The position numbers and the translations under genes were made by a program. Positions 9,711 through 20,850 of a stretch of 64,000 bases of DNA are shown in pieces. The notes beneath the pieces are model-generated. The model did not search any database. It was not told where the DNA came from and saw only the letters and a program-made list of their open reading frames with translations. Position 1 is the stretch's first letter, and the number at the start of each line of letters is the position of its first letter. Source of the DNA: Tillandsia leiboldiana (Eukaryota; Streptophyta; Magnoliopsida; Poales; Bromeliaceae); the NCBI GenBank assembly GCA_029204045.2, contig JAQNDB010000520.1:1-64000 (forward strand), written 5' to 3'.

Positions 9711-12615
9711 TCAAACCCCACTAATCAATTCGCGAAAACATTCTCTCATCTTCGATTCCAGTTCCCACGTCGCCTCGCGCTCTTCGTGGTTGCTCCACTG
9801 GACCTTCACATAGGGGATAGTTCGATTGCGCAACTTCTTGTCCTCTCTTGCCAAAATCCGCACCGGTGTCTCCTCGACGCTTAAATCTTCTCGCAACTCG
9901 ATGGTGGAGGCATCCAAGGCATGAGAGGGATCAGCTAGGTACTTCCGGAGCATTGAGACATGGAACACGTTATGGACTCGTTCGAGATTCGGCGGCAAGG
10001 CTAATCGGTACGCCACCGGTCCTACGCGTTCTAGGATCTCGAACGGTCCTACGTACCTCGGGCTTAGCTTTCCCTTTATGCCGAAGCGTCGTTTCCCCTT
10101 GGAGGGCGAAACTCGGAGTAATGCGTGCTCACCCACCATGAACTCTAAGTCTCGGCGCCTGTTGTCCCCGTAGCTTTTCTGTCTGCTCTGGGCGGTTAGT
10201 AGCCTTTGTCTAATCAATCGCACCTTTGCTTCGGTCTCCTCCACCAAATCTGGGCCCAAAAACTTACGCTCACCCAAGTCGTCCCACCATATTGGAGACC
10301 GACAGCGGCGCCCGTACAGGGCCTCGTATGGTGCCATCTGAATGCTGGCCTGGTAACTGTTATTGTAGGCAAATTCCACTAGGGGCAAACACCGTGCCCA
10401 CCCTTCGCCCAGGTCTAAAACGCATGCCCGAAGCATGTCCTCCACAATTTGTATCACCCGCTCTGATTGTCCGTCGGTCTGTGGGTGAAAAGCCGTACTG
10501 AAGTGCAACTTGGTTCCCATTGCTCGCTGCAGGCTCTGCCAAAAGTTTGACACAAATCGCGTATCCCTGTCCGACGTGATGGATGTCGGCACCCCATGCA
10601 ACCTTACTATCTCGCTGATGTAGGTTTGTGCCAGTCGTTCCCGCGTCCATGTCGTGTGTATGGGCAGAAAGTGGGCCGATTTCGTCAGACGGTCCACGAT
10701 TACCCATATTGCGTCGTGTCCCTGTGCCGATCTCCGAAACTCGGTCAAAAAATCCATGGTAATCATGTCCCATTTCCACTCGGGCACCGGTAACGGTTTG
10801 CAATTTTCCTGCCGGACGCTGGTGCTCGGCCTTCACTCGTTGGCACACCAGGCAGTGTGCCACAAACCGAGTCACGTCTCCCTTCATTTTGGGCCACCAG
10901 AAGGTCTGCTTGACATCCTTGTACATCTTCGTTCCCCCGGGATGCGCTGCATATGGAGCAGTATGCGCCTCCCGCAGGATTTCCTCTTTGAGTTCCGGTA
11001 GATCCGGCACGCAGATTCGTCCCCGAAATCGTATCGTGCCGTCGGAGTTTACTGTGAAATCACCTTCTTGGTCGGCAGTTACTCTATTTCGCACCAGTTG
11101 GAGTTGGTCATCAGTCGACTGCCCCTCGAGAATTCTGTCAAGCATGGTAGGTCTGACCACCAGTGTCAGAAGTTGTTCGACTGTACCTGCCGGTACCACT
11201 TCTAGTCTTAATCGCGAAAACTCCGCAATCAGACTATCTTGTTGGGTGATGGCACCTACCCCTGCCGCTTCGGCCTGCCCCTTACGGCTCAGGGCGTCGG
11301 CCACCACGTTTGCCTTTCCCGGGTGGTAGTGGATCGTTAAATCGTAATCCTTCAGTAGCTCGAGCCACCGTCTTTGTCGCAAATTTAACTCCTTTTGGGT
11401 GAAAAGGTACTTAAGACTTTTATGATCCGAAAACACATTGCAGTGTGCCCCATACAGGTAGTGTCTCCAAAGCTTGAGGACGAACACAACCGCTGCGAGT
11501 TCCAAATCGTGCACGGCGTAGTTTCGCTCGTATTCTTTGAGCTGCCTTGACGCATAGGCTATAACCTTTCCCCGTTGCATGAGTACTCCACCCAGTCCGT
11601 TTCGCGACGCATCGCAATACACTTCATAATCCTCCCCTGGTTCTGGCAGGGCGAGAATCGGGGCTCGCGTCAATCTATCCTTGAGCTCCTCGAAGCTCCT
11701 CTGACATTTGTCCGTCCAGATGAACTTTTCCCCCTTTTTAGTCAAACGGTTCAAGAGGGTGGCTATCTTGGAGAAACCCTCCACGAAGCACCGGTAGTAC
11801 CCGGTTAATCCTAGAAAGCTTCGAATCTCCGTCACCGTCGTCGGTTGGGACCAGTCCGTCACCGAATCTATCCTCTTCGGATCGACTGCGACCCCAGCCG
11901 CCGAGATTACGTGCCCCAAGAAGCCGACCTCACGGAGCCAAAACTCACACTTTTTGAGTTTGGCGTAGAGTTTCTGTTCCCGTAGTGTCTGGAGGACTGT
12001 GCGCAGATGTTCTTCATGTTCCTCGTCTGTACGGGAGTAGATGAGGATATCATCGATGAAGACCACCACGAATAAGTCCAGGAAGGGTTTGAATACCCTG
12101 TTCATCATGTCCATGAACACCGCCGGGGCATTGGTGAGCCCGAACGGCATTACTGTAAATTCGTAATGGCCATAGCGGGTTCGAAAAGCCGTCTTGGGGA
12201 TGTCCTCCCCCTTGACCTGGACCTGATGATAGCCCGACTGCAGGTCAATCTTTGAAAACACCGTCGCCCCCTGTAGTTGGTCGAAGAGGTCGTCGATCCT
12301 TGGCAGGGGGTACTTGTTCTTAACGGTGACCTTATTTATCTCCCGGTAGTCGATGCACAACCGGAGACTTCCGTCCTTCTTCCTCACAAACAGGACGGGC
12401 GCGCCCCAGGGTGACGCGCTAGGTCTGATGAAGCCCTTATCCAAAAGGTCCTCTAGCTGTGCCTTGAGTTCCTTCAACTCCGCGAAGGCCATCCTGTACG
12501 GTGCCTTGGTGATGGGTTTGGTGCCGGGGAGTAGTTCAATAGGGAAGTCAACTTCTCGTTCCGGCGGCGCTCCGGGGAGCTCTGCCGGAAACACGTCCGG
12601 AAATTCCCTTACCAC
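9711..12615 (-). pseudogene. Element A pol: RT-RNase H-integrase-chromodomain, one frameshift
   Basis: The first frame (12615 to about 10797) opens at VREFPDVFPAEL, just before the RT domain, and covers RT (FIDD), RNase H (YCDASRNGLGG near 11600) and the integrase zinc region (CLVCQRVK). An extra base near 10797, compared with element B, shifts the frame. The integrase core (ITMDFLTEF, ITSDRDTRF, HPQTDGQSE) and the C-terminal chromodomain-like end (VQWSNHEEREATWELE) continue in a second frame, 10787-9711. Gag and protease are absent upstream. Compared with B, RT has no internal stops. The order RT-RH-INT-chromodomain is the established Tekay/Del arrangement. Confidence 0.93.
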
Positions 12616-13169
12616 TAAGTCTCAAATGTCGAATCGTTGGCGCTAACCATTAACCCCAAAAGCCTGAGCTTTTAGAGGTGCGCATCCGATTCACTTAAAG
12701 CGGCATACACCGCACCACTGATCTCGACCAGACCCAACCCACCTGGATGTTGGGTCTATTGTGGGGCCTCTTGCCGTTAGGTCTATTGCGGACCGCGGCC
12801 CACTCAACCTATTGGGCTCACCCAACCCAACTCACTAGTCCCCTGGGCCTATTGTCTCAAGGCAGGAAGTTGGACCTATTTGACCCATAATAAAGGGCCA
12901 ACACCAAAGACAACAAAGTCTTTGCATCCTTATTGGGCAGGAAGGTACAGAGTATTTGCTCCTAAGGGTCCTCCTGGGGTCAAGACCAACATTACTCTTC
13001 GTAAGGGGTCTTTCCTGCTATTACTTCCCTCGGGTAGTGCGTCCTTTGTCGTATCGTCGCATAAGACCTCTCATCCGTGTCGCGACTCCGAAGAATCATT
13101 CCCGGGTTCAGGGCAGTAAAAACGGAACTGTCCTAGTTTGTCACGTTAGAAGCAAAGGTCGTGCTTCCG
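12616..13169 (-). other. Unassigned internal DNA of element A
   Basis: Between truncated pol and the gag remnant I see no coding similarity to B. There are short repeats of a ggacctattgg-like phrase at 12740-12870. The deletion that removed the protease and C-terminal gag probably ends here, with unrelated filler. Confidence 0.5.
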
Positions 13170-13500
13170 GAATGAATAATTTTCCTCCGGGGTGCTCCTC
13201 TGTAGATGATGCATGGCCGATCTCCGCTAGAAAATCCCCCTCCTGAGAAGGGCTGGGGTCGTTTCGGCCCCCGGCAGACTCATGATCCTTCTGCCGGGTG
13301 CGTGGAACGGCCAATTCCCGCCCCACCATAGTGGTCCTATCGTTCACTTCTCGGTAAGCGGGTAGACCCACCGTTGGTATTATCCGATTAGTGTCGCTAT
13401 GCGGATCACCTTTGGGAAGGCGAGCCTGGTAGGGTTCGTCTTTCCTAACAAAAAGGGGAGAGCGCTATGCCATGTCGCGTAATCCGTTGTTGGAGTAGCC
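13170..13500 (-). pseudogene. Gag remnant of element A
   Basis: Reading the minus strand from about 13470, the residues PLFVRKDEPYQARLP, then LPAYREVNDRTTMVGREL and RTRQKDHES, align with B's gag (PFVIRDEPHKARLF, LRTFREVVDRATIVEREF, RARREGPEN). About 70 codons are recognisable; the remainder of gag and its zinc knuckles are gone. Confidence 0.75.
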
Positions 13501-13792
13501 GATTCTCCACTGTTGCCGGAACCGTCGTATCCTCTTCTGCACCATCGATTGAAGAGCGGCTTCGGGCCATTAACCGTGCAACCAAAGAAACCAAGTTAGC
13601 CCTAAGGTTATCACCCTAGCACCTAGACTTACGAACACACCTATATTACGTTCCCGTTTTCCCCGTACTCTCACGTACTACCGCACCTATACCTTGGTTA
13701 TCTCATGTCCAATTTGCTTGTGGCACCTTACACTGTGGATGTGGATCACGCCTACTATGGTTATGGTTGTTTTTCTCTGATACCATTTAATC
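13501..13792 (-). other. Element A leader
   Basis: Non-coding region between the gag remnant and the right LTR, holding the PBS at its end. No open frame of note and no tandem array were seen. Confidence 0.6.
13774..13785 (-). other. Primer-binding site of element A
   Basis: The minus strand reads TGGTATCAGAGA, complementary to initiator tRNA-Met, 7 bp from the LTR end at 13793. Confidence 0.88.
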
Positions 13793-16402
13793 TGTCACGC
13801 CCCCGGGGGTTTTTGAGTCTTTTAAAGCGGAAAATTGCGTGTCATTTTTTTTTCTCAATATAGTAACTTAAACCTCATCCCCGGAGCGTGCCAGACCGCC
13901 ACATACACAAATTCTCTCTGCCCACGGACAGAGTCTCCTTTGTATATGCACGGCGTCTCATTTACAACATCATACATCATACATCAACCATCAACCATAC
14001 AATAGACATACATCGTCAACCAGAGTACAGTAGTTTAACTAATGTTTAAAAGACTGGTGTCCACTCGACACCTTGTTGTTTTATTTTCAAGCGGAATACT
14101 AAAAGGACATCAGTGTTTAGAAAGGATAAAACCCACGGTTGCAAAACCCGTGCCCACACGGCACTTCGTTTTGAGAAAACGTTTTCGAAATCATTTGGTT
14201 TATCTTGAAAACATGCCGCATATGAAAACATCACTAAAAGCATCAAAAGTATAAATGTACACCTCATCCACAGCACTAAGTAATACATGTCCACGACTAA
14301 TACGATCCACAAGCAAATTAACTAAAAGAAGCATAAGGGGAAATGAGATAATGAACCCAAGTGTCTGACTACGGTCCTCGCGACGCAGTCTCACCGCCCT
14401 CCCGGCTAACGCACCTCGTAACACCTGTCACGGAGTGGGTGTCAGTGACAAACAAAGTAGATGTCTAATAACAATAAGGAATAAGGAGCAAACCGAAAAC
14501 ACCGGAAACCATCGCTAAAACCCTGCACATAATTAAGCTGGGCCCCAACCCCAGTTTTATCAGTTAAGTTGGGCACCAACCCCAGATTTATCAATTAAGT
14601 TGGGCACCAACCCCAGAGTACCTGTCGGGGAGACTAAAGTCTCCCCTCGTGCGCAAACACCTCTTTGATGCATTTAACCCCTTCGCGGTGCTGGTGTGCT
14701 ATTTTCAGCGGGCGCGAAGAGGTCCTCACGGCACCCACACCTTCGTGAGGAACACGGGTCATAAGAGACCACTTCTCCGGAAAAGTACACCCATGCGGAG
14801 GCCAATCCGCCTGTGTACGTGCAGCATCCGAAACGGATTTGCCGAGATCGGCGTGTAGTGAGCATCGCGACCGTAGCCACTTCAATTTGTTAGATGAAAT
14901 ACAATTATGCGAAAGGTTAAACTGTCCATCTACTTTGTTAGATAAATTAAGAGCACTTTAATGACGATAGATGCACTTACTGCACTTGTTGCACTTATCG
15001 CAACCGTACCCACCTATTTGAAGAGAAGTCGGAACACCTGAATCCTTCGCGCACCCCTGCTGCGTACTTGGACCTAAAGAAAGTCCGCAAGGATAGCTAT
15101 CGTCAAAAACGTGCACTAACATCCGAAAACCAAAGACCCAATTTACTCTTTTCGACGGAAAAGTCCAACACCATCCGGGTTGACAAAAACGGAATCCCGC
15201 GCCGCCGTCGTCGTCCGCTGGAGCCCCGCGCGGTTTGAAACCGCGCGGCGTGCCTCCGCGACGACGCCCACGCGGCGCGGTGCCTCGCGCGGGTGTTGCC
15301 CGTGCGGCGGCCGCGCGTTGCCCGCGCGGGTGCGGCCCCGCACGGCGCCCACGCGGGTGCGGCCCCGCACGGCGCCCGCACGGTTGCGGGTCCGCGCGGG
15401 TGCCGCCCGCGCGGGTGCCGCCCGCGCGGCAGCCGCGCTGCGCCAGCGCGGTTGCGGGTCCGCGCGGGTGCTGCCCGCGCGGCAGCCGCGCGGCGCCCGC
15501 GCGGTTGCGGGTCCGCGCGGCGGCCGCGCGGCGCCCATGCGGTGCCCGCGCGATTGCGGGTCCGCATGGGTGCCGTCCATGCGGTAGCCGCGCGGCGCCC
15601 ATGCGGTGCCCGCGCGGTTGCGGGTCCGCATGGGTACCGTCCGTGACTCTCCTCCGCGCGATGCCCTAGCGGCACCGCGCGCCTCCGCCGTCCGTTCCGT
15701 GCCCTAGCATGATGACGACGACGGCGACGGTGACGGATACGACGGAGAAACCAAGAACTCCAACAAAAGAGACGACGGAAAAATCCCAAATAAATTCTAA
15801 CAATTATTTTACTAACCGAAGATCGACGGGAAGGTTGTCCGGTCGCGTTCTTGCCTTCGGTTCGATGTCCGGGAAGATCGGGCTCCTTCTCTTTCTCCTT
15901 TCCCTTTCTTCCGGCTAGGGTTCCGTCTTTTCTTTTCTTTTTCTCTTCTCACCGATTAGGGTTTTTATTTCTTTCTTTTCTTTTCTTTCCGATAATCGGG
16001 ATCCCTTATATAGCTCGTATTAAATCTTTAATTAATTCTCTTTAATTAATTCCCCTTTTAATTTGTACGTAAGAGAATTCTATTTTCCCCTCACGGATAA
16101 TTAATTAACTAATTAATTATCCCCTACGAGATAATCCACCTTATCTCTAACGGGTGTAAGTTATTTTGCACGGATTCCGATGCATGACTAATCACCGTAT
16201 CACCGGAAATTCCGTTCCGGGAGATCCCGGTATCGGATTTCAGATCCGATCGCACCGTCGGCCTTCTTTTTCCGCGCTCTATCGCAGAAAAATACTAGCA
16301 CCACACACCGGCCAACTTTTAAGAATTGAATAATTTTATTCACTTAGAGGCTTAAATGACTACACGTAAGTCAAAAATATCCCGAAAGGCCGGATCACTA
16401 CA
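13793..16402 (-). mobile_element. Element A 5' LTR (right)
   Basis: 2610 bp, the same structure as the left LTR with a TATA box at 16004-16013, and flanked by the PBS on its left. Differences from the left LTR are few apart from a contracted GC-rich array (15235-15645). Confidence 0.95.
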
Positions 16403-18320
16403 GGAGGATTATGAAGTATTTTGCGATGCGTCGCGAAACGGACTGGGTGGAGTACTCATGCAACGGGGAAAGGTTATAGCCTATGCGTCGAGGCAGCTCA
16501 AGGAGTACGAGCGGAATTACCCCGTGCACGATTTGGAACTCGCAGCGGTGGTGTTCGTCCTCAAGCTTTGGAGACACTACCTGTATGGGGCACACTGCAA
16601 TGTGTACTCAGACCATAAGAGTCTCAAGTACCTTTTCACCCAAAAGGAGTTAAATCTGCGACAAAGACGGTGGCTCGAGCTACTGAAGGATTACGATTTA
16701 CCGATCCACTATCACCCGGGAAAGGCAAACGTGGTGGCCGACGCCCTGAGTCGCAAGGGGCAGGCCGAGGAGGCAGGTGTAAGTACCATCACCTAGCAAG
16801 ACAGTCTGATTGCGGAATTCTCGCAATTGAGACTAGAAGTAATACCGGCAGGTACAGTCGCACAACTTCTGACACTGGTGGTCAGACCTACTCTGCTGGA
16901 CAGGATCCTCGAAGGGCAATCGACTGACGACCAACTCCAGCTAGTGCGAAGAAGGATAACCGCCGACCAGGAAGGTGATTTCACAGTAAACTCCGACGGC
17001 ACGATACGGTTTCGGGGACGAATCTGCGTGCCGGATCTACCGGAACTCAAAGAGGAAATCCTGCGGGAGGCGCATACTGCCCCATATGCAGCGCACCCCG
17101 GGGGAACGAAGATGTACAGGGACGTCAAACAGACCTTCTGGTGGCCCAAAATGAAGGGAGACGTGACTCGATTTGTGGCACACTGCCTGGTGTGCCAACA
17201 GGTGAAGGCCGAGCATCAGCGCCCGGCGGGAAAATTGCAACCTTTACCGGTGCCCGAGTGGAAGTGGGACATGATTACCATGGATTTTGTGACCGGATTC
17301 CCGAGGTCGCCACAGGGACACGATGCGATATGGGTGGTTGTGGACCGTTTGACGAAATCGGCCCACTTTCTGCCCATACACACGACGTGGACGCGGGAAC
17401 GACTGGCACAAACGTACATCGACGAGATAGTAAGGTTGCATGGGGTACCGACATCTATCACGTCGGATAGGGACACACGATTTGTGTCAAACTTTTGGCA
17501 AAGCCTGCAACGAGCAATGGGGACCAAGTTGCACTTCAGTACGGCTTTTCACCCGCAGACCGATGGACAGTCAGAGCGGGTGATACAGATTGTGGAGGAC
17601 ATGCTTCGAGCATGCGTTTTGGACTTGGGAGAAGGGTGGGCACGGTGTTTGCCCCTAGTGGAATTTGCCTACAATAACAGTTACCAGGCCAGCATTCAGA
17701 TGGCACCATACGAGGCCCTGTACGGGCGCCGCTGTCGGTCTCCAATATGCTGGGACGACTTGGGCTAGCGTAAGTTTCTGGGCCCAGATTTGGTCAAGGA
17801 GACTGAAGCAAAGGTGCGATTGATTAGGCAAAGGCTACTGACCGCCCAGAGCAGACAGAAAAGCTACGCGGACGACAGACGCCGAGACTTAGAGTTCATG
17901 GTGGGTGAGCATGTGTTACTCCGAGTTTCGCCCTCCAAGGGGAACCGACGTTTCGGCATAAAGGGAAAGTTAAGCCCAAGGTACGTGGGACCGTTCGAGA
18001 TCCTAGAACGCGTAGGACCGGTGGCGTACCGATTAGCCTTGCCGCCGAACCTCGAACGAGTCCACAACGTGTTCCATGTCTCAATGCTCCGGAAGTACCT
18101 CGCTGACCCCTCTCATGCCTTGGATGCCTCCACCATCGAGTTGCGAGAGGATTTGAGCGTCGAGGAGACGCCGGTGCGGATTTTGGCAAGAGAGGACAAG
18201 AAGTTGCGCAATGGAACTATCTCCTACGTAAAGGTCCAGTGGAGCAATCACGAAGAGCGCGAGGCGACATGGGAACTGGAATCGAAAATGAGGGAATACT
18301 TTCCCGAATTGTTTAAGTGA
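16403..18320 (+). pseudogene. Element B RNase H-integrase-chromodomain (3' part)
   Basis: Resumes RNase H (YEVFCDASRNGLGG), then the integrase zinc region (CLVCQQVK), catalytic core (ITMDFVTGF, ITSDRDTRF, HPQTDGQSE) and the chromodomain-like end (VQWSNHEEREATWELE), and stops at TGA 18318-18320. Two more in-frame stops break it, both TAG: 16794 (for Gln in TQQDSL) and 17766 (for Glu in GERKFLG). There is no frameshift relative to element A apart from A's own. It is the second half of the polyprotein whose first half lies at 4456-6988. Confidence 0.93.
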
Positions 18321-18759
18321 GGTTTGTACTTAAGTTTTGGGACGAAACTTTTTATAAAGTGTGAGTGGTGTAGTGATTCGACCCTTGGGGGTATTTTTGA
18401 CTCACATCCAAACTATTTAAGCCCTTAAGTGGAATAAAATTATTTAATTGTTAAAAGTTGGCCGGTGTGTGGTGCTGGTATTTTTCTGCGATAGAGCGCG
18501 GAAAATGATGACCGACGGTGCGATCGGATCTGAAATCCGATATCGGGATCGCCCGGAACGGAATTCTTAGTGATACGGTGATTAGTCAGGCATCGAATTC
18601 CGTGCAAAATATCTTGCACCCGTTGGAGATAAGGTGGGTTATCTCGTAGGGGATAATTAATTAATTAATTAATTAATTATCCGGTGACGGGAAATAGAAT
18701 TTTCTTACGTATGAATTAAAGAGGAAATTAATTAAATATATATAATTAAATAATCGGGA

Positions 18760-18768
18760 CTATATAAG
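18760..18768 (+). promoter_or_regulatory. TATA box of element B LTR
   Basis: CTATATAAG in the AT-rich part of the LTR, followed about 30-60 bp later by purine-rich leader sequence. This is the 3' LTR, so it would fire outward into the Z fragment. Confidence 0.65.
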
Positions 18769-19139
18769 TGATCCCGACTATCGGAGGGAAAGAAAGGAAA
18801 AATAAAACCCTAACCGGTGAGGAGAGAAAGAAAGGGAAAGAAAGGAAAAAGACGGAACCCTAGCCAGAAGGAAGGAAAAGGAAAAAGAGAAAGAGCCCGA
18901 TCCTCCCGAACACCGAACCGAAGGCAAGAACGCGACCGGGCGACCTTTCCGTTGATCTTCGGTGAGTAAAATAATTTTTGGAATTTTTCGGGATTATTCC
19001 GTCCTCCTTTTTGTTGAGTTTCGGGCTTCTCCGTTGTCTCCGTTACCGTCGCCGTCACCGCCGTCGTGCTAGGGCGCGGAACAGGCGACGGAGACGCGCG
19101 ATGCCGCTAGGGTATCACGCGGAAGATTACGCGGATGGC

Positions 19140-19495
19140 CGGTCGCCACCGCGAGCGGCGACGGAGAAGACCGCGCGGGCACCCAACCGCGCGGGGCGCC
19201 GCGCGGACGCCGCGCGGCTGCTGCGCGGGCGGCGCCCGCGCGGGGCACCCGCACGGGCGCCGCGCGGGCGCCGTGCGGGCATCCCCCGCGGGGGCGCCGC
19301 GCGGGCAGCCCCCGTGCGGGCGCCGTGCGGGCCCGCACCCGCGCGGGGCACCACGCGGGCGCCGCGCGGGCCCGCACCCGCCCGGGCGCCGCGCGGGGCT
19401 GCACCCGCGCGGGCGCCGCGCGCGCCGCGTGGGCCGAAACCCACGCGGGCGCCGCCGCGGAGCCGCGCCGCGCGGTTCCGAGCCGCGCGGGGCTC
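19140..19495. repeat. GC-rich tandem array in element B LTR
   Basis: Imperfect units around gggcgccgcgcgggcgcc and cccgcacccgcgcggg. It sits at the same LTR position as the arrays in A but its unit sequence differs. Open frames through it on both strands are compositional. Confidence 0.85.
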
Positions 19496-20850
19496 CGACG
19501 GGCGGCGACGGCGGCGTGGGGTTCCGGTTTCCGGCGAATCGGACGGTGTTGGACTTTTCTATCAAAATAAGTAATTTGGGATTTTCCGTTTTGAGATGTT
19601 AGTATGTGTTTTTGACCATAGTTTATCCTGGCGGACTTTTCTTAGGTCCGGGTGCGCAGCGGGAGTGTGTGAAAGATCCAAGTGCTCCGATCTTCCCGCA
19701 ACAAGGTGGGTACTGTTGCTATAAGTGCAACAAGTGCAGTAAGTGCATCTATCATCGTAGAAGTGTTCTTAATGTGCCTAACAAAGTAGATGGACTATCT
19801 AACCTTTCGCATGATCGTATTTTATCTTATATAATAATTGTTGCGGCTACGGTTGCGGTGCTAAATACACGCCGATCTCGGCAAATCTGGTTTCGGATGC
19901 TGCACGTACACTGGCGGCTTGGCCCCCGCATAGGTGTACTTTTCCGGAGAAGTGGTCTATACGACCCGTGTGCCCCACGAAGTGTGGGGACCTCCTCACG
20001 GCTGCTACAGGTATCGCACTAGCCCCGTGAAGAGGTTAAAAGCATCAAAGTTCCCGCGGGAGAGATTGTTGACTACCCTGTCGGGACGGTGTCACTAAAG
20101 TAAATAAAGTGAGTAAAGTAAGTTGCAGGGTTTTAGCGAAAGGTCCCGGTGTAATCGGTTTGCTCTTCTTTCCTTGTTGTTATTTAAACATCTACTTTGT
20201 TTGTCACTGACTTTACCCACTCCGTGACAGGTGATACTTGGTGCGTTAGCCGGGATGGCGGTGAGACTGCGTCGCGAGGACCGTAGTCAGAACTCTTGGA
20301 TATATCTCATTTTCCTTTATGCTTTTATTAGTTAATTTGCTTGTGGTTTATATTAGTTGTGGACATGTATTAGTTAGCGCTGTGGATGAGATGTACTTTT
20401 ACGTTTAGATACTTTTAGTGATGTTTCATATGCGGCGCGTTTTCATGAAAGACCAAATGATTTCAAAATGCTTTCTCAAAACGAAGTGCCATGTGGGCAC
20501 GGGTTTCGCAACCGTTGGTTTTATCCTTTCCAAACGGTGACGCCGCTTTAATAGCTTGCTTGAAAAAAAAAAATAAGGTGTCGAGTGGACACCGATCTTT
20601 TAAAATAGTAGTTAAATCAATGTACTCTGATTGGTGATGTATGTCTACTGTATGGTTGATGGATGATGGATGATGTTGTAAATGAGACGCCGTGTATATA
20701 CAAAGGAGACTCTGTCCGTGGACAGAGAGAATTTGTGTATGTGGCGGTCTGGCACGCACCGGGGATGAGGTTTATGTTATTATATTAAGAAAAAAAATAT
20801 ACACGCAATTTTCCGCTTTGCTTGACTCAAAAACCCCCGGGGGCGTGACA

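Larger units (their letters stand above)
6989..16402 (-). mobile_element. Complete Ty3/gypsy (Tekay/Del-like) element A nested in B
   Basis: Two direct LTRs (6989-9669 and 13793-16402), beginning TGTAGTGATCC and ending GGGGGCGTGACA on the minus strand, enclose 4123 bp with a PBS and pol. The target duplication GGAGG is perfect (6984-6988 and 16403-16407), and B's pol frame is restored when A is removed. The element is internally deleted: most of gag and the protease are missing and pol is frameshifted, so it is non-autonomous. The two LTRs look nearly identical, which suggests a recent insertion. Confidence 0.96.
4453..20850 (+). mobile_element. Ty3/gypsy (Tekay/Del-like) element B, 5'-truncated, interrupted by element A
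   Basis: Plus-strand gag-pol runs 4456-6988, is interrupted by element A (6989-16402), and resumes at 16403-18320. Its 3' LTR is 18369-20850. With the insertion and one GGAGG copy removed, the reading frame closes exactly (Pro-Glu-Pro-Gly-Glu-Asp-Tyr). No 5' LTR or PBS is present; the 5' end abuts LTR X at about 4453. The flank after the 3' LTR (catat...) is family Z LTR sequence, so B originally inserted there. Confidence 0.88.
18369..20850 (+). mobile_element. Element B 3' LTR
   Basis: 2482 bp, beginning TGTAGTGATTCGAC and ending GGGGGCGTGACA. It is related to the element A LTRs but clearly diverged. It follows the conserved spacer acgaaactttttataaagtg, which also precedes A's 3' LTR. It has a TATA box at 18761, a donor-like GTGAGT at 18962, a GC-rich array (about 19140-19490) and an acceptor-like site ending at 19645. 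Confidence 0.93.

Noticed and set aside
6238..17768. Amber-codon recoding in element B
   Set aside because: The stops replace different residues (Lys, Gln, Gln, Glu) and the sister element A has sense codons at the same places; ordinary decay suffices.
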